Source: Maritalea porphyrae (GTDB lineage Bacteria > Pseudomonadota > Alphaproteobacteria > Rhizobiales > Devosiaceae). Taken from it: a stretch of 64,000 nucleotides of DNA. Within the stretch, counting starts at the first letter, position 1. Every line of letters starts with the position of its first letter. The stretch lies in NCBI RefSeq assembly GCF_027213965.1, contig NZ_JAPWGX010000003.1, forward strand, positions 620,001-684,000. The letters are read 5' to 3'. A program made the translations under genes and the position numbers. The notes below the pieces were generated by a model, which saw nothing but the letters and a program-made list of their open reading frames with translations, made no database searches and had not been told where the DNA came from. Of the stretch, positions 19,700-28,908 are shown piece after piece.

Positions 19700-20653
19700 G
19701 TGGTGACTTTGGTTGATAATACGAATAAGGCGCGTCCACGCCATCCTGAAAAGGCAAATCGCCCGGACACAGAAGTCTTGCGCAAGCCAGCTTGGATTCG
19801 GGTGAAAGCGCCCGGGTCTAAAGGTTACGCAGAGACCCGCAAGATCGTAAAAGACAATTCAATTGTTACCGTGTGTGAAGAAGCGGGTTGTCCGAACATT
19901 GGTGAATGTTGGGACAAAAAGCATGCCACTATGATGATCATGGGTGAGATTTGCACACGCGCTTGTGCATTCTGTAACGTACGCACAGGACTGCCGACCG
20001 CCCTAGACCCAAATGAGCCAATGAATGTGGCCAACACGGTCAAGACCTTGGGTCTAAAACACGTTGTGATCACTTCAGTTGATCGTGATGATCTTTCAGA
20101 TGGCGGCGCACAGCATTTTGTTGAAGTCATTCAAGCGGTGCGAGAAATTTCACCGGGCACTACAATTGAAGTGCTGACCCCCGATTTCTTGCGCAAAGAA
20201 GGCGCAATGGAAAAGGTGGTCGCGGCAAAGCCTGACGTGTTCAACCACAACCTAGAAACAGTGCCATCAAACTATCTGACTGTTCGTCCAGGCGCGCGCT
20301 ATTTCCATTCGATCCGCTTGTTGCAAAAAGTCAAAGAGATTGACCCGAACATGTTCACCAAGTCCGGCATTATGGTTGGCTTGGGTGAAGAGCGGAACGA
20401 GATATTGCAATTAATGGATGATTTGCGTGTCGCAAACGTCGATTTCTTGACCATCGGTCAATATTTGCAGCCGACCCGCAAACACCACAAGGTTGAAAGC
20501 TTTGTGACCCCGGACGAGTTCAAAGCTTATGAGCGGATTGCTTATACCAAAGGCTTTTTGATGGTTTCCTCGAGCCCATTGACCCGTTCGTCGCACCATG
20601 CGGGCGATGATTTTGAAAAGCTTCGTAAGGCACGTGAAGCCAAATTGAGCTAG
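19700..20653 (+). CDS. lipA: Lipoyl synthase
   Basis: Radical-SAM enzyme that inserts two sulfurs into octanoyl groups on lipoyl domains, completing the cofactor used by PdhB, PdhC and other 2-oxoacid complexes. The 317-residue protein has both iron-sulfur sites: the auxiliary cluster cysteines Cys59, Cys64 and Cys70 ([12 protein letters not shown]) and the radical-SAM CTRACAFC (Cys85, 89, 92). The C-terminal [15 protein letters not shown] holds the RSSxH motif that ligates the auxiliary cluster. It starts at one of two adjacent GTG codons (19700 or 19703) behind AAGGAG. The position after lpdA places cofactor synthesis next to its targets. Confidence 0.96.
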   Translation: MVTLVDNTNKARPRHPEKANRPDTEVLRKPAWIRVKAPGSKGYAETRKIVKDNSIVTVCEEAGCPNIGECWDKKHATMMIMGEICTRACAFCNVRTGLPTALDPNEPMNVANTVKTLGLKHVVITSVDRDDLSDGGAQHFVEVIQAVREISPGTTIEVLTPDFLRKEGAMEKVVAAKPDVFNHNLETVPSNYLTVRPGARYFHSIRLLQKVKEIDPNMFTKSGIMVGLGEERNEILQLMDDLRVANVDFLTIGQYLQPTRKHHKVESFVTPDEFKAYERIAYTKGFLMVSSSPLTRSSHHAGDDFEKLRKAREAKLS

Positions 20654-20668
20654 GCAAAACAAAGCTTT

Positions 20669-21112
20669 ATGACCAAAATTGCTTTTGAACGCGAAGTGCA
20701 ACACTCGCCAGAACAAATGTTTGATCTGGTGAGTGATTTGGCCGCTTATCCATCTTTCGTGCCAAACTGCTCGGACATGAACATTACCAATTTGCCCCAA
20801 GAGGGCAAATGTTTGGCGCGTATGCATGTGTCATTTGGGCCGATCAATCAGTCTTATGAAAGTGAAGTGCACGCGGACCGTGAGGCGTTGCGTGTAACAG
20901 CGGTGTCGGATGACGATCCGTTTTCACGATTGTGGAGTGAATGGCAGTTCAGCCAGACACCTACGGGCACGCACGTTGATTTTTCCGTCGACTTTGAGAT
21001 GCGTAATCGGTTTATTGCAGCGATTGCTGAACCATTATTCGTTGAAAAACAACGTGAAATCGTTGATGCCTTTATGACTCAAGCGGCACAACGCTATGGC
21101 AAAGCGCGCTGA
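20669..21112 (+). CDS. RatA/COQ10-like START-domain protein
   Basis: A 147-residue polyketide-cyclase/START-fold protein. It matches the family that includes mitochondrial COQ10 (ubiquinone binding) and E. coli RatA (once described as a ribosome-associating toxin). Diagnostic stretches are FEREVQHSPEQMFDLVSDLAAYPSFVP near the start and VDFSVDFEMRNRFI with a helical end (IVDAFMTQAAQRYG). The neighbourhood after lipA is conserved in Rhizobiales. By comparison with COQ10 I lean toward a quinone-chaperone role rather than toxin; the sequence alone does not decide. It overlaps the convergent cinA-like gene by 19 bases. Confidence 0.85.
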   Translation: MTKIAFEREVQHSPEQMFDLVSDLAAYPSFVPNCSDMNITNLPQEGKCLARMHVSFGPINQSYESEVHADREALRVTAVSDDDPFSRLWSEWQFSQTPTGTHVDFSVDFEMRNRFIAAIAEPLFVEKQREIVDAFMTQAAQRYGKAR

Positions 21113-21597
21113 TCAACACAAGCTAAAACAAGGGTGAGGGCGACGCGAACTGTTTCTTCGCGTATCTCTTCCCGGCCAATATCGCCAAATTTGCGCACAA
21201 TGTGGCTCGATTTTTTACCGTCTGAGCAGGCAAAATGCACCAAGCCAACTGGCTTATCTGCACTGCCACCCGATGGGCCAGCAATGCCCGTAACAGCGAT
21301 GGCTAACGAGGTGCGTGTTTCTTTCTGCGCACCCTTTGCCATGGCGCAAGCCACTTGCTTTGACACAGCACCATATTCTTCGATCAAGTCCGGATCTATG
21401 CCCAGCATTTCTGACTTGGCGCGATTTGAGTAGGTAACGAAACCGCCATGTATTACGTTAGATGATCCTGGAATCGCTGTTAAAGCGCCTGCGATTAAGC
21501 CGCCGGTGCAGCTTTCCGCCGTGGCGAGGGTTAGGCGTTTTGAGGTGAGTTGTTCGATGGTGATTTGGGCCAAATGCAATACATCGTCTTCAAGCAT
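21094..21597 (-). CDS. CinA C-terminal domain protein (nicotinamide-nucleotide amidase type)
   Basis: A 167-residue stand-alone CinA C-terminal domain, the module that deamidates nicotinamide mononucleotide to nicotinate mononucleotide in NAD recycling (PncC). Signatures are ATAESCTGGLIAGALTAIPGSS, containing the catalytic serine region, GGFVTYSNRAKSEMLGI, and AVTGIAGPSGGSADKPVGLV. The N-terminal molybdopterin-like domain of full CinA is absent, as is normal for PncC-type proteins. The ATG has AAAGGA upstream and lies 2 bases after the ispDF stop, so it is the second gene of an ispDF-cinA operon. Confidence 0.9.
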   Translation of the reverse strand: MLEDDVLHLAQITIEQLTSKRLTLATAESCTGGLIAGALTAIPGSSNVIHGGFVTYSNRAKSEMLGIDPDLIEEYGAVSKQVACAMAKGAQKETRTSLAIAVTGIAGPSGGSADKPVGLVHFACSDGKKSSHIVRKFGDIGREEIREETVRVALTLVLACVDQRALP

Positions 21598-21599
21598 AT

Positions 21600-22796
21600 T
21601 CAGTCCTTTGCGGGCAATTCAATGGCAACAATAGCCTGTGCAGCAATGCCTTCTCCGCGTCCGGTGAAGCCCAACTTTTCAGATGTGGTGGCTTTAACCG
21701 AAACACGAGATACTGATACTTTACATATATCCGCAATATTTTGCCGCATAGCGATGCAGTGTGGACCAATTTTGGGCTGTTCGCAAATTATCGTCAGATC
21801 CACATTTACCAAGCGCGCGGAGCGGGCAGAAAGGCGTGAGATCGCATGTTCAAGGAACACTGCTGAATCTTTGTTTTTCCATTTGTCGTCGGACGGGGGA
21901 AAATGCTGGCCGATATCACCTTCGGCCAATGCGCCATAGATAGCATCGGTGATGGTATGCAAGGCCGCATCCGCGTCTGAATGGCCTTTAAGTTTTTTGT
22001 CAAACGGGATGTGAATACCCCCAAGGATGACTTCATTGCCGACTTCAAAAGCGTGAACGTCATAGCCAGACCCGACGCGGGTTTCGAGTTTATTGTTATC
22101 GTTCATACTTGAACGGGCCTCCGCAAGGTCTTGAGAAAACGTAATTTTTTTGTTTTGAACTTCGCCTGCGACAATTGAAACATCCATGTTTGCCCATTCG
22201 GCGATCGATGCATCGTCAGTGAATTCGGCGCTTGATTGTGCCTGGGCGTTGATGTGTGCGGACAAGATTTTTGCGAATGCAAAACCTTGTGGTGTCTGCG
22301 CAACGAAATGCTGGGTGCGATCAAGCGTTTGAGTGATCGATTTTCCATCTGGCGAAAATTTGAGTGTGTCGGTAACCGGCAACGCGGGAATGGCGCCACC
22401 ATCCATCGACGCGTCGATGACGTCAGTTATGATTTGTGCGCTGACGAAAGGTCGCGCAGCATCGTGGATTAAAACCACATCAGGATTGTGCGACTGCAGT
22501 GCATCAAGCCCGGCCAAGACGGAGGATTGCCGGGTTTTGCCCCCAAGCACCGGCGTAAGCAGTTTTGCATCATCAAGTTCAAGGGCATCGTAATTTGATT
22601 GGTGGGGCACGCTAATGACGGGCAAGACCACATCGATCAAATGGTGCTGGGTGAAAGCGTTTATTGTGTGCTCAAGGACCGTTTTGTCATCCAGCAGCTG
22701 ATATTGCTTGGGTAAGTCTGAGGAGCGGCTGTTCAACCTCGTTCCAGAACCAGCTGCAACGATAATGACAGCGGTTTTTGGGTTGTTTTGAGGCAT
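21600..22796 (-). CDS. ispDF: Bifunctional IspD/IspF of the MEP isoprenoid pathway
   Basis: Fusion of 2-C-methyl-D-erythritol 4-phosphate cytidylyltransferase (IspD) and 2-C-methyl-D-erythritol 2,4-cyclodiphosphate synthase (IspF), two non-consecutive steps of isoprenoid precursor synthesis. The 398-residue protein has IspD in residues 1-225 (IIVAAGSGTRLNS, VLIHDAARPFVSAQ, TQTPQGFAF). After a short linker comes IspF from about 237 (RVGSGYDVHAFE with the Asp-x-His zinc ligands, LKGHSDADAALHTITDAIYGA, DIGQHFPPSD). The fusion is the normal form in many alphaproteobacteria. GGAG precedes the ATG. It is divergent from dusB across about 160 bases. Confidence 0.96.
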   Translation of the reverse strand: MPQNNPKTAVIIVAAGSGTRLNSRSSDLPKQYQLLDDKTVLEHTINAFTQHHLIDVVLPVISVPHQSNYDALELDDAKLLTPVLGGKTRQSSVLAGLDALQSHNPDVVLIHDAARPFVSAQIITDVIDASMDGGAIPALPVTDTLKFSPDGKSITQTLDRTQHFVAQTPQGFAFAKILSAHINAQAQSSAEFTDDASIAEWANMDVSIVAGEVQNKKITFSQDLAEARSSMNDNNKLETRVGSGYDVHAFEVGNEVILGGIHIPFDKKLKGHSDADAALHTITDAIYGALAEGDIGQHFPPSDDKWKNKDSAVFLEHAISRLSARSARLVNVDLTIICEQPKIGPHCIAMRQNIADICKVSVSRVSVKATTSEKLGFTGRGEGIAAQAIVAIELPAKD

Positions 22797-22956
22797 AAAT
22801 GCTCCAGATCTTTTTTGCGCACTAGATTGGGTTTAGCGATAACGCTAGACCATCGCAAGCGACAAGCATGAGTTAACCCAAACTTCCAATTGGGCGTTTG
22901 CTTAAAACTTAATCTCTGTCTATTATTCAATCACGTTTCAATATTGCGCAAAAATT

Positions 22957-23964
22957 ATGCATGATCAGCTCAAGCCAATACAGATTGGCACCCACATTTT
23001 TCCCTCAAATGCGTTTCTTGCGCCTTTGTCTGGGATAACGGACAAATCGTTTCGCACGATCGCGGCGCGCTATGGCGCGGGCATGGTTGTGTCTGAAATG
23101 ATCGCAAGTGCGGCTTTAACCAATGGCCATGCGGATATGGCGCGTCGGCTTGGTCGACCCGAACGGCTGCCGAATATCATTCAACTTGCGGGCTGCGAAG
23201 GCCGGTGGATGGCGGAAGGTGCAAAAATTGCCGAAGACAGTGGTGCCGATATTATTGATATCAATATGGGCTGCCCCTCCAAACGAGTGACAAATGGCTA
23301 TGCTGGCTCAGCTCTGATGCGAGTACCGGATAAGGCGCAATCGCTGATCGAGTCTGTTCTTGGTGCCACCAGTTTGCCTGTGACGCTGAAAATGCGCCTT
23401 GGGTGGAACGACGATTGCATCAATTCGCCAGAAATTGCGCAGGATGCTGCAAAAGCCGGCATTCAGATGATCACGATCCATGGGCGGACCCGCCAACAGT
23501 TCTATAAGGGCGCGGCGAAATGGTCGCCCGTGCGTGATGTTGTTGAAGCGGTTGATGTGCCCGTGGTGGTGAATGGTGACATTGTGGACATTGCAACTGC
23601 AAAACGCGCGTTGGAATTGTCCGGCGCTGCCGCTGTGATGATCGGACGAGGTGCACAGGGCCAGCCCTGGTTGTTGGGGCAGGTTGGTGCAGCACTGCAC
23701 GGCAATCCGGTTCCAGCTACCCCAGCGCTTAAAGAGCGGCAAAACCTGATGAAAGAGCATTACAGCTTGATGATGGAAGAATATGGCACAGCGCTTGGTA
23801 TGCGGTGCGCGCGCAAACATTTGGGCTGGTATATGGATGTTTTGGCTTTGGAGTTTACGATTCCTAAAGCGGCCCGTGCGGCTTTGCTGACGCAAGGTGA
23901 TGCATTGCAAGTTCCTGCATTGATTGACCAGTTGTTTGATCAATTGGTGGAGGTAGCCGCATGA
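22957..23964 (+). CDS. dusB: tRNA-dihydrouridine synthase (DusB type)
   Basis: FMN- and NADPH-dependent enzyme that reduces specific uridines in the tRNA D-loop. The 335-residue barrel protein has APLSGITDKSFRTIAARYGA at the start. The catalytic cysteine lies in DINMGCPSKRVTNGYAGSALMR, followed by MITIHGRTRQQFYKG, VNGDI and VMIGRGAQGQPWL. In alphaproteobacteria this NifR3-like gene is characteristically the first gene of the ntr operon, as here: its stop overlaps the ntrB start by 4 bases (ATGA). Confidence 0.95.
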   Translation: MHDQLKPIQIGTHIFPSNAFLAPLSGITDKSFRTIAARYGAGMVVSEMIASAALTNGHADMARRLGRPERLPNIIQLAGCEGRWMAEGAKIAEDSGADIIDINMGCPSKRVTNGYAGSALMRVPDKAQSLIESVLGATSLPVTLKMRLGWNDDCINSPEIAQDAAKAGIQMITIHGRTRQQFYKGAAKWSPVRDVVEAVDVPVVVNGDIVDIATAKRALELSGAAAVMIGRGAQGQPWLLGQVGAALHGNPVPATPALKERQNLMKEHYSLMMEEYGTALGMRCARKHLGWYMDVLALEFTIPKAARAALLTQGDALQVPALIDQLFDQLVEVAA

Positions 23965-25079
23965 GCCCAACGTCCTATGAATTGGCCTTTTCAGCTTTCC
24001 AATCTATGACGCAACCGGTGCTGATTTGTGGGAAGTCCAACCGCATTGTGATGGCCAATTATGCTGCGCAGAGCTTTTTCCAAACTTCTGAAAACCTGTT
24101 GAAACGTCAAACGATTGACGATCATGTTGCCCCATCTTCACCCTTGCTCGGGCTCTTGGCGCATGTGCATGAGCGTCAAGCCGCATCAAGTGAACATAAG
24201 ATTGCAATCGGCAATGTGAACTTGCCGGTTGAGAGGTTGGTGGATGTTCATGTTGCGCCAATGGGATCAGACCCCAATTTGGTCGTGATCACCCTGTTTG
24301 AACGCACCATGGCGGACAAAATTGACAAGCAGCTCACCTCGCAAGGTGCGGCGCGCCAAGTCAGCGGCCTTGCCGCCATGCTGGCGCATGAAATTAAGAA
24401 CCCTCTGTCTGGGATCAAAGGCGCGGCCCAATTGCTTGAACAAAGTGCAAGCGATGAAGATCGGCCTTTAGCGCGCTTGGTGCAGCAGGAAGTGGAGCGA
24501 ATTGTTAAATTGGTCGACCGTATGGAAGTTTTTGGCGATGAACGCCATCCTGAGCTGACCTCGATCAATATTCATGCCGTGCTGAACCATGTATTACTGC
24601 TGGCCGAAAATGGATTTGCCAAAGGCATTGTGATTGAAAAGAACTTTGACCCGAGTTTGCCACCAGTTTTGGGCAATTGGGACCAATTGGTGCAGGTCTA
24701 TCTTAATCTGATCAAAAATGCGGCCGAAGCTGTAAAAAGCGAGCCTGGTAGTAAGATCAAAATATCAACGGCATATCGACCCGGCATTCGTGTTGGTGTG
24801 CAAGGCACGCGCGAGCGCTTGTCTTTGCCATTGGAGATAACGGTTGAGGACAATGGACCGGGCATAGATGCGGATATGTTGCCGCATATTTTTGAACCCT
24901 TTGTGACGTCCAAAAAGACCGGCGGCGGGTTGGGTCTTGCGATGGTGGCAAAGCTAATTCGCGGGCAGGGCGGCATTGTAGACGTTGATTATGTTGGCGA
25001 CCGCACGATTTTCAAAACGTTGTTGCCTATGGCAAAGGCTGACACAGCAAGTCCAAAAAGGGAAGCTTTAGATGAGTAA
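23961..25079 (+). CDS. ntrB: Nitrogen regulation sensor histidine kinase NtrB
   Basis: Soluble sensor kinase/phosphatase that, under control of PII protein, phosphorylates NtrC in response to nitrogen status. The 372 residues comprise a PAS-like N-terminal domain (about 8-115), the dimerisation/phosphoacceptor helix with His143 in [21 protein letters not shown], and an ATPase domain with [20 protein letters not shown] and [13 protein letters not shown]. No membrane segment is present, as expected. It is coupled to dusB upstream and to ntrC downstream (8-base overlap). Confidence 0.95.
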   Translation: MSPTSYELAFSAFQSMTQPVLICGKSNRIVMANYAAQSFFQTSENLLKRQTIDDHVAPSSPLLGLLAHVHERQAASSEHKIAIGNVNLPVERLVDVHVAPMGSDPNLVVITLFERTMADKIDKQLTSQGAARQVSGLAAMLAHEIKNPLSGIKGAAQLLEQSASDEDRPLARLVQQEVERIVKLVDRMEVFGDERHPELTSINIHAVLNHVLLLAENGFAKGIVIEKNFDPSLPPVLGNWDQLVQVYLNLIKNAAEAVKSEPGSKIKISTAYRPGIRVGVQGTRERLSLPLEITVEDNGPGIDADMLPHIFEPFVTSKKTGGGLGLAMVAKLIRGQGGIVDVDYVGDRTIFKTLLPMAKADTASPKREALDE

Positions 25080-26520
25080 GCGCACAATTTTGGTGGCTGA
25101 CGATGATGCCTCAATACGGCTGGTGCTAAGCCAAGCCCTCACCCGGGCAGGTTACGATGTATTGCCCATGAGCAATATCGCAACGCTGTGGAACCATGTG
25201 TCGCGTGGTGAAGGTGATTTGCTGATTACCGACGTGATGATGCCTGATGGCAGCGCATTTGACATTTTGCCGAAAATTCAAAAGCAGCGCCCGGACCTGC
25301 CCATCATTGTTATGAGTGCGCAAAACACCTTTATGACAGCGGTGAAGGCCAGCGAAGCGGGGGCATATGAGTATTTGCCCAAACCTTTCGACTTGGTTGA
25401 AGTGACCAACACGGCTGAGAAAGCGCTGCAGGAGCGGGAGAACAAAGCCAATAGGACCAGCGACGTTGAAGTTGATGATATGCCGCTTGTGGGCCGCTCT
25501 GCGCCAATGCAAGAGATATATCGCACTATGGCGCGGCTTATTCAAACGGACCTTACTGTTATGATTTCTGGTGAAAGCGGCACCGGCAAAGAAGTGGTGG
25601 CGCGGGCGCTGCACGAATTTGGCAAGCGCAAAAACGGTCCGTTTAATGCAATCAATATGGCAGCCATTCCGCAGGATTTGATTGAATCAGAACTGTTCGG
25701 CCATGAAAAGGGTGCTTTTACGGGGGCGAATGCGCGGGCGCCTGGTCATTTTGAACTCTCGGCGCGCGGCACACTGTTTCTGGATGAAATTGGTGATATG
25801 CCAATGGCGGCGCAAACGCGCTTATTGCGGGTGTTGCAAGAAGGCGAGTTTACCCGAGTTGGTGGACGCGAGACCATACAAACGGACGTGCGCATTATCG
25901 CTGCGACACACCGCGACTTGAACCAATTGATCCGGCAAGGCCTATTCCGCGAGGATCTGTACTACCGCTTGAATGTTGTGCAATTGCGGATGCCGGCCTT
26001 GCGCGAGAGACCAGAAGATATCGCGGATTTGGTGCGTCATTTCATTGAGAAATACAGCGAAGAAACCAAATTGCGCAAATCGGTCACCCCAGAAGCGCTT
26101 GAGTTATTGTCGCAGCACGGATGGCCAGGCAATGTGCGCGAACTTGAAAACCTTATCCATCGTTTCGTCGCGCTTTATCCTGAAGAGGTGATTTCTGCAG
26201 AAATGGTCAAAACGGAGTTTGGCCAAAACGCAACGCATATGGCAGCGCCTACAAGTGGTGCAAACGAAGGGCAATCGTTGCAAGAAAGCGTTGAACGACA
26301 TTTGATGCGGATTTTTGCACAGGCCGAGCCCGGGCTGCCCGCAGACGATCTCTATCACCGCATTTTGGACGAAATCGAAGTGCCTATGCTCGAGATTACA
26401 CTGACGGCATGCAACGGCAATCAAGTAAAGGCCGCTGAATTGTTGGGTCTAAATCGCAATACATTGCGAAAAAAGCTCAATTTGCATCAAATAAAGGTCG
26501 CAAAAAACGCCAGCCGGTAG
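25072..26520 (+). CDS. ntrC: Nitrogen regulation response regulator NtrC
   Basis: Sigma-54-dependent activator of nitrogen assimilation genes. The 482 residues comprise a receiver domain with phosphoacceptor Asp54 ([10 protein letters not shown]) and Lys104 in YLPKPF. The AAA+ domain has Walker A GESGTGKE (about 167-174), the sigma-54 contact motif GAFTGA, and Walker [14 protein letters not shown]-terminal Fis-type helix-turn-helix ends in [22 protein letters not shown]. Every key residue of an active enhancer-binding protein is intact, in contrast to NtrX in this window. About 115 bases separate it from ntrY. Confidence 0.96.
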   Translation: MSKRTILVADDDASIRLVLSQALTRAGYDVLPMSNIATLWNHVSRGEGDLLITDVMMPDGSAFDILPKIQKQRPDLPIIVMSAQNTFMTAVKASEAGAYEYLPKPFDLVEVTNTAEKALQERENKANRTSDVEVDDMPLVGRSAPMQEIYRTMARLIQTDLTVMISGESGTGKEVVARALHEFGKRKNGPFNAINMAAIPQDLIESELFGHEKGAFTGANARAPGHFELSARGTLFLDEIGDMPMAAQTRLLRVLQEGEFTRVGGRETIQTDVRIIAATHRDLNQLIRQGLFREDLYYRLNVVQLRMPALRERPEDIADLVRHFIEKYSEETKLRKSVTPEALELLSQHGWPGNVRELENLIHRFVALYPEEVISAEMVKTEFGQNATHMAAPTSGANEGQSLQESVERHLMRIFAQAEPGLPADDLYHRILDEIEVPMLEITLTACNGNQVKAAELLGLNRNTLRKKLNLHQIKVAKNASR

Positions 26521-26634
26521 CGTTCTGTCACATTTTAGCAACATTCTTCTTGATCACTAGGGTGAATGCGGTAAGTCTTACGGACGGGGTGTTACTATTG
26601 TGGCACAGTCTGACTTCCCAAAGCCCAAGGATTT

Positions 26635-28908
26635 TTGAGTTTGAGCGACACAAGCGCACCGCGCATCAGGCAATTGTTTTTGCGACGGAATCGTTTTTTG
26701 CGCTACCTCGGCATTGTGCTGGTTGTAGCTGCGATTGCCTCTGCGTCAATTTCCTTCGCCATTCTTACCGGTGCAACGCCGATTGAACCTGATCCATCGC
26801 TCTGGCCCTTTATTTGGCTGGTCAATGGTATTTTGATCCTGTTGGTCATCGCCTTGCTGTTGACCGAAACCTATTTGCTTTTGCAAGCTCGGCTGACCAA
26901 ACAGGCTGGATCTGGCCTACATATACGGTTGGTTTCAATGTTTGCCGTGGCGGCCGCAGTGCCCGCTTTCATTGTGGCAGTTGTTGCTTCTTTGGCGCTC
27001 AATCAGGGTCTGGACCATTGGTTTTCGGAACGTTCCCGCACAATGGTTGAGAGTTCTCGTTCCGTAGCCCAATCCTATTTGAACGAGCATGCGAATGTGT
27101 TGCGCGACGACACCTTGTCATTGGCGGCGGAGCTAGAGAAAATCCAAGATGTGTTTGACCAAAACCAAGGCAGTTTTACAGACATATTGACTTCGCTGGC
27201 GCAAAGCCGTTCGTTGCCGTTCGCCTATATTCTAAATGAACAGCAAGTTGTTGTGTTAAGGGCGAGATTACCCTCTCGTGGGGGCAATCCCAGTCTTCCG
27301 CCTAACCTGCTCGTAGGCGTACAAGAAAAACAGCCTGACTTGATCAGGCCTGGACGTGAAAACCTCGTTGGCGCTGTGATCAAACTTGCTGGATACGATA
27401 ACTATTATTTGTTTGTCGCCAGAGATGTTGACCCGCAAGTTTTGGAATACATGCGGCTCGCCGACCAAAATGTGGCCGAATATCGGGAATATGAATCAAA
27501 CCGGTTGGTATTTCAGATCACATTCGCATTTATGTATGTGGGGTTGGCGTTTGTGGTTTTGCTTGGCGCTGTTTGGGTTGGGATTGCCCTTGCCAACCGT
27601 TTGGTGACCCCGATTAGAAATTTGATGGTGGCCTCCACCAAAGTTTCGGAAGGGGAATTGGACATTCGTGTGCCCGTAAAAGGGGTGACAGGCGATATGT
27701 TTGACCTCTCGAGCCGATTTAACCGTATGACGTCGCAATTGCGCGCCCAGCACGGCGCGCTCTTGTCTGCCAACGACACCATCGATCAACGGCGCCAATT
27801 TACTGAAGCGGTGCTTGAAGGCGTGAGCGCGGGCATTGTGGGCCTTGATCCGGATGGTCGGATTACCATAGTCAACGCCAGCGCGGCTGCAATGTTTGAA
27901 GCCAAGAGCGAAAAGATCATTGGTAAACTGGTTGGCGAAATTGTGCCCGCTCTGGCAGATTTTGTGTCTTTGGCAATGAATTCGCAACGCGAACAGAACC
28001 AAGAGCAGATTGAAATCAAATCTAAGCTTGGGGAAGAGCGGACGTATCAAGCCCGTATAACGCGGGAAGGAACCAGCGAAAACTCCAAAGGTTACGTGAT
28101 AACGCTTGACGATATCTCGGACTTGATCGCGGCTCAACGCACAAGCGTTTGGGCTGATGTTGCACAGCGTATTGCCCATGAGATCAAAAATCCACTTACA
28201 CCGATCCAACTATCTGCCGAACGCCTTCGGCGGCGGTATCGGAAAAAGCTGGATGGAGACTTTGAGGTTTTTGACAAATGTACCGACACAATTATGCGCC
28301 AAGTCGGTGATATCGGACGGATGGTTGATGAGTTTTCGACGTTCGCGCGTATGCCTTCTGCAAATGTGGCTCCTGCAAACCTAAACGAAACAATCAAACA
28401 GGCGGTGTTCTCCGAAGGGGTGCGTCATCCTGAAATTCGAATTGAAACCCAATTGCCAAGTTCAGATGTTATTTGTGAATTCGATGAAAGATTGATCTCT
28501 CAGGTTCTAACAAATTTGATTAAGAATGCATCTGAATCTCTTGAATCTACAGAAGATTTTAAAGGAAGAGTGCCGAAAATATGCGTTTCAGCTGAAGTGG
28601 TGGACAACGATATTGTTGTAAAGGTTGAGGACAATGGCAACGGTTGGCCAAAAGACAATAGGAGCCGATTGTTGGAACCCTATATGACGACGCGTGGCAA
28701 GGGGACGGGGCTCGGACTTGCAATTGTTTCAAAGATTATCGAGCAGCATGGCGGTACGGTTGAGTTACAAGACGCACAACCTGATGAAAACGGGAAGGTA
28801 GGAGCGTGTTTCCGTTTCACATTGCCTAGATCCCACAAAACGACTGCACAACAGATTTTGATTAAAGACGAAGATGGACCTGGGAAAACTCAGGCAGTGG
28901 ATGAGTAG
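26635..28908 (+). CDS. ntrY: Transmembrane sensor histidine kinase NtrY
   Basis: Membrane-bound kinase of the second Ntr-type system, linked in alphaproteobacteria to nitrogen and redox/respiratory signals. The 757 residues begin with about three membrane helices (near 22-45, 56-80 and 95-120). A periplasmic region of about 165 residues, another membrane helix (about 292-318), a HAMP domain, a PAS domain (about 385-490) and the kinase core ([55 protein letters not shown]) follow. The start is one of two TTG codons, 26635 or 26641; AAGGA at 26627 is better spaced for 26641. It abuts ntrX (TAGATG). Confidence 0.93.
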   Translation: MSLSDTSAPRIRQLFLRRNRFLRYLGIVLVVAAIASASISFAILTGATPIEPDPSLWPFIWLVNGILILLVIALLLTETYLLLQARLTKQAGSGLHIRLVSMFAVAAAVPAFIVAVVASLALNQGLDHWFSERSRTMVESSRSVAQSYLNEHANVLRDDTLSLAAELEKIQDVFDQNQGSFTDILTSLAQSRSLPFAYILNEQQVVVLRARLPSRGGNPSLPPNLLVGVQEKQPDLIRPGRENLVGAVIKLAGYDNYYLFVARDVDPQVLEYMRLADQNVAEYREYESNRLVFQITFAFMYVGLAFVVLLGAVWVGIALANRLVTPIRNLMVASTKVSEGELDIRVPVKGVTGDMFDLSSRFNRMTSQLRAQHGALLSANDTIDQRRQFTEAVLEGVSAGIVGLDPDGRITIVNASAAAMFEAKSEKIIGKLVGEIVPALADFVSLAMNSQREQNQEQIEIKSKLGEERTYQARITREGTSENSKGYVITLDDISDLIAAQRTSVWADVAQRIAHEIKNPLTPIQLSAERLRRRYRKKLDGDFEVFDKCTDTIMRQVGDIGRMVDEFSTFARMPSANVAPANLNETIKQAVFSEGVRHPEIRIETQLPSSDVICEFDERLISQVLTNLIKNASESLESTEDFKGRVPKICVSAEVVDNDIVVKVEDNGNGWPKDNRSRLLEPYMTTRGKGTGLGLAIVSKIIEQHGGTVELQDAQPDENGKVGACFRFTLPRSHKTTAQQILIKDEDGPGKTQAVDE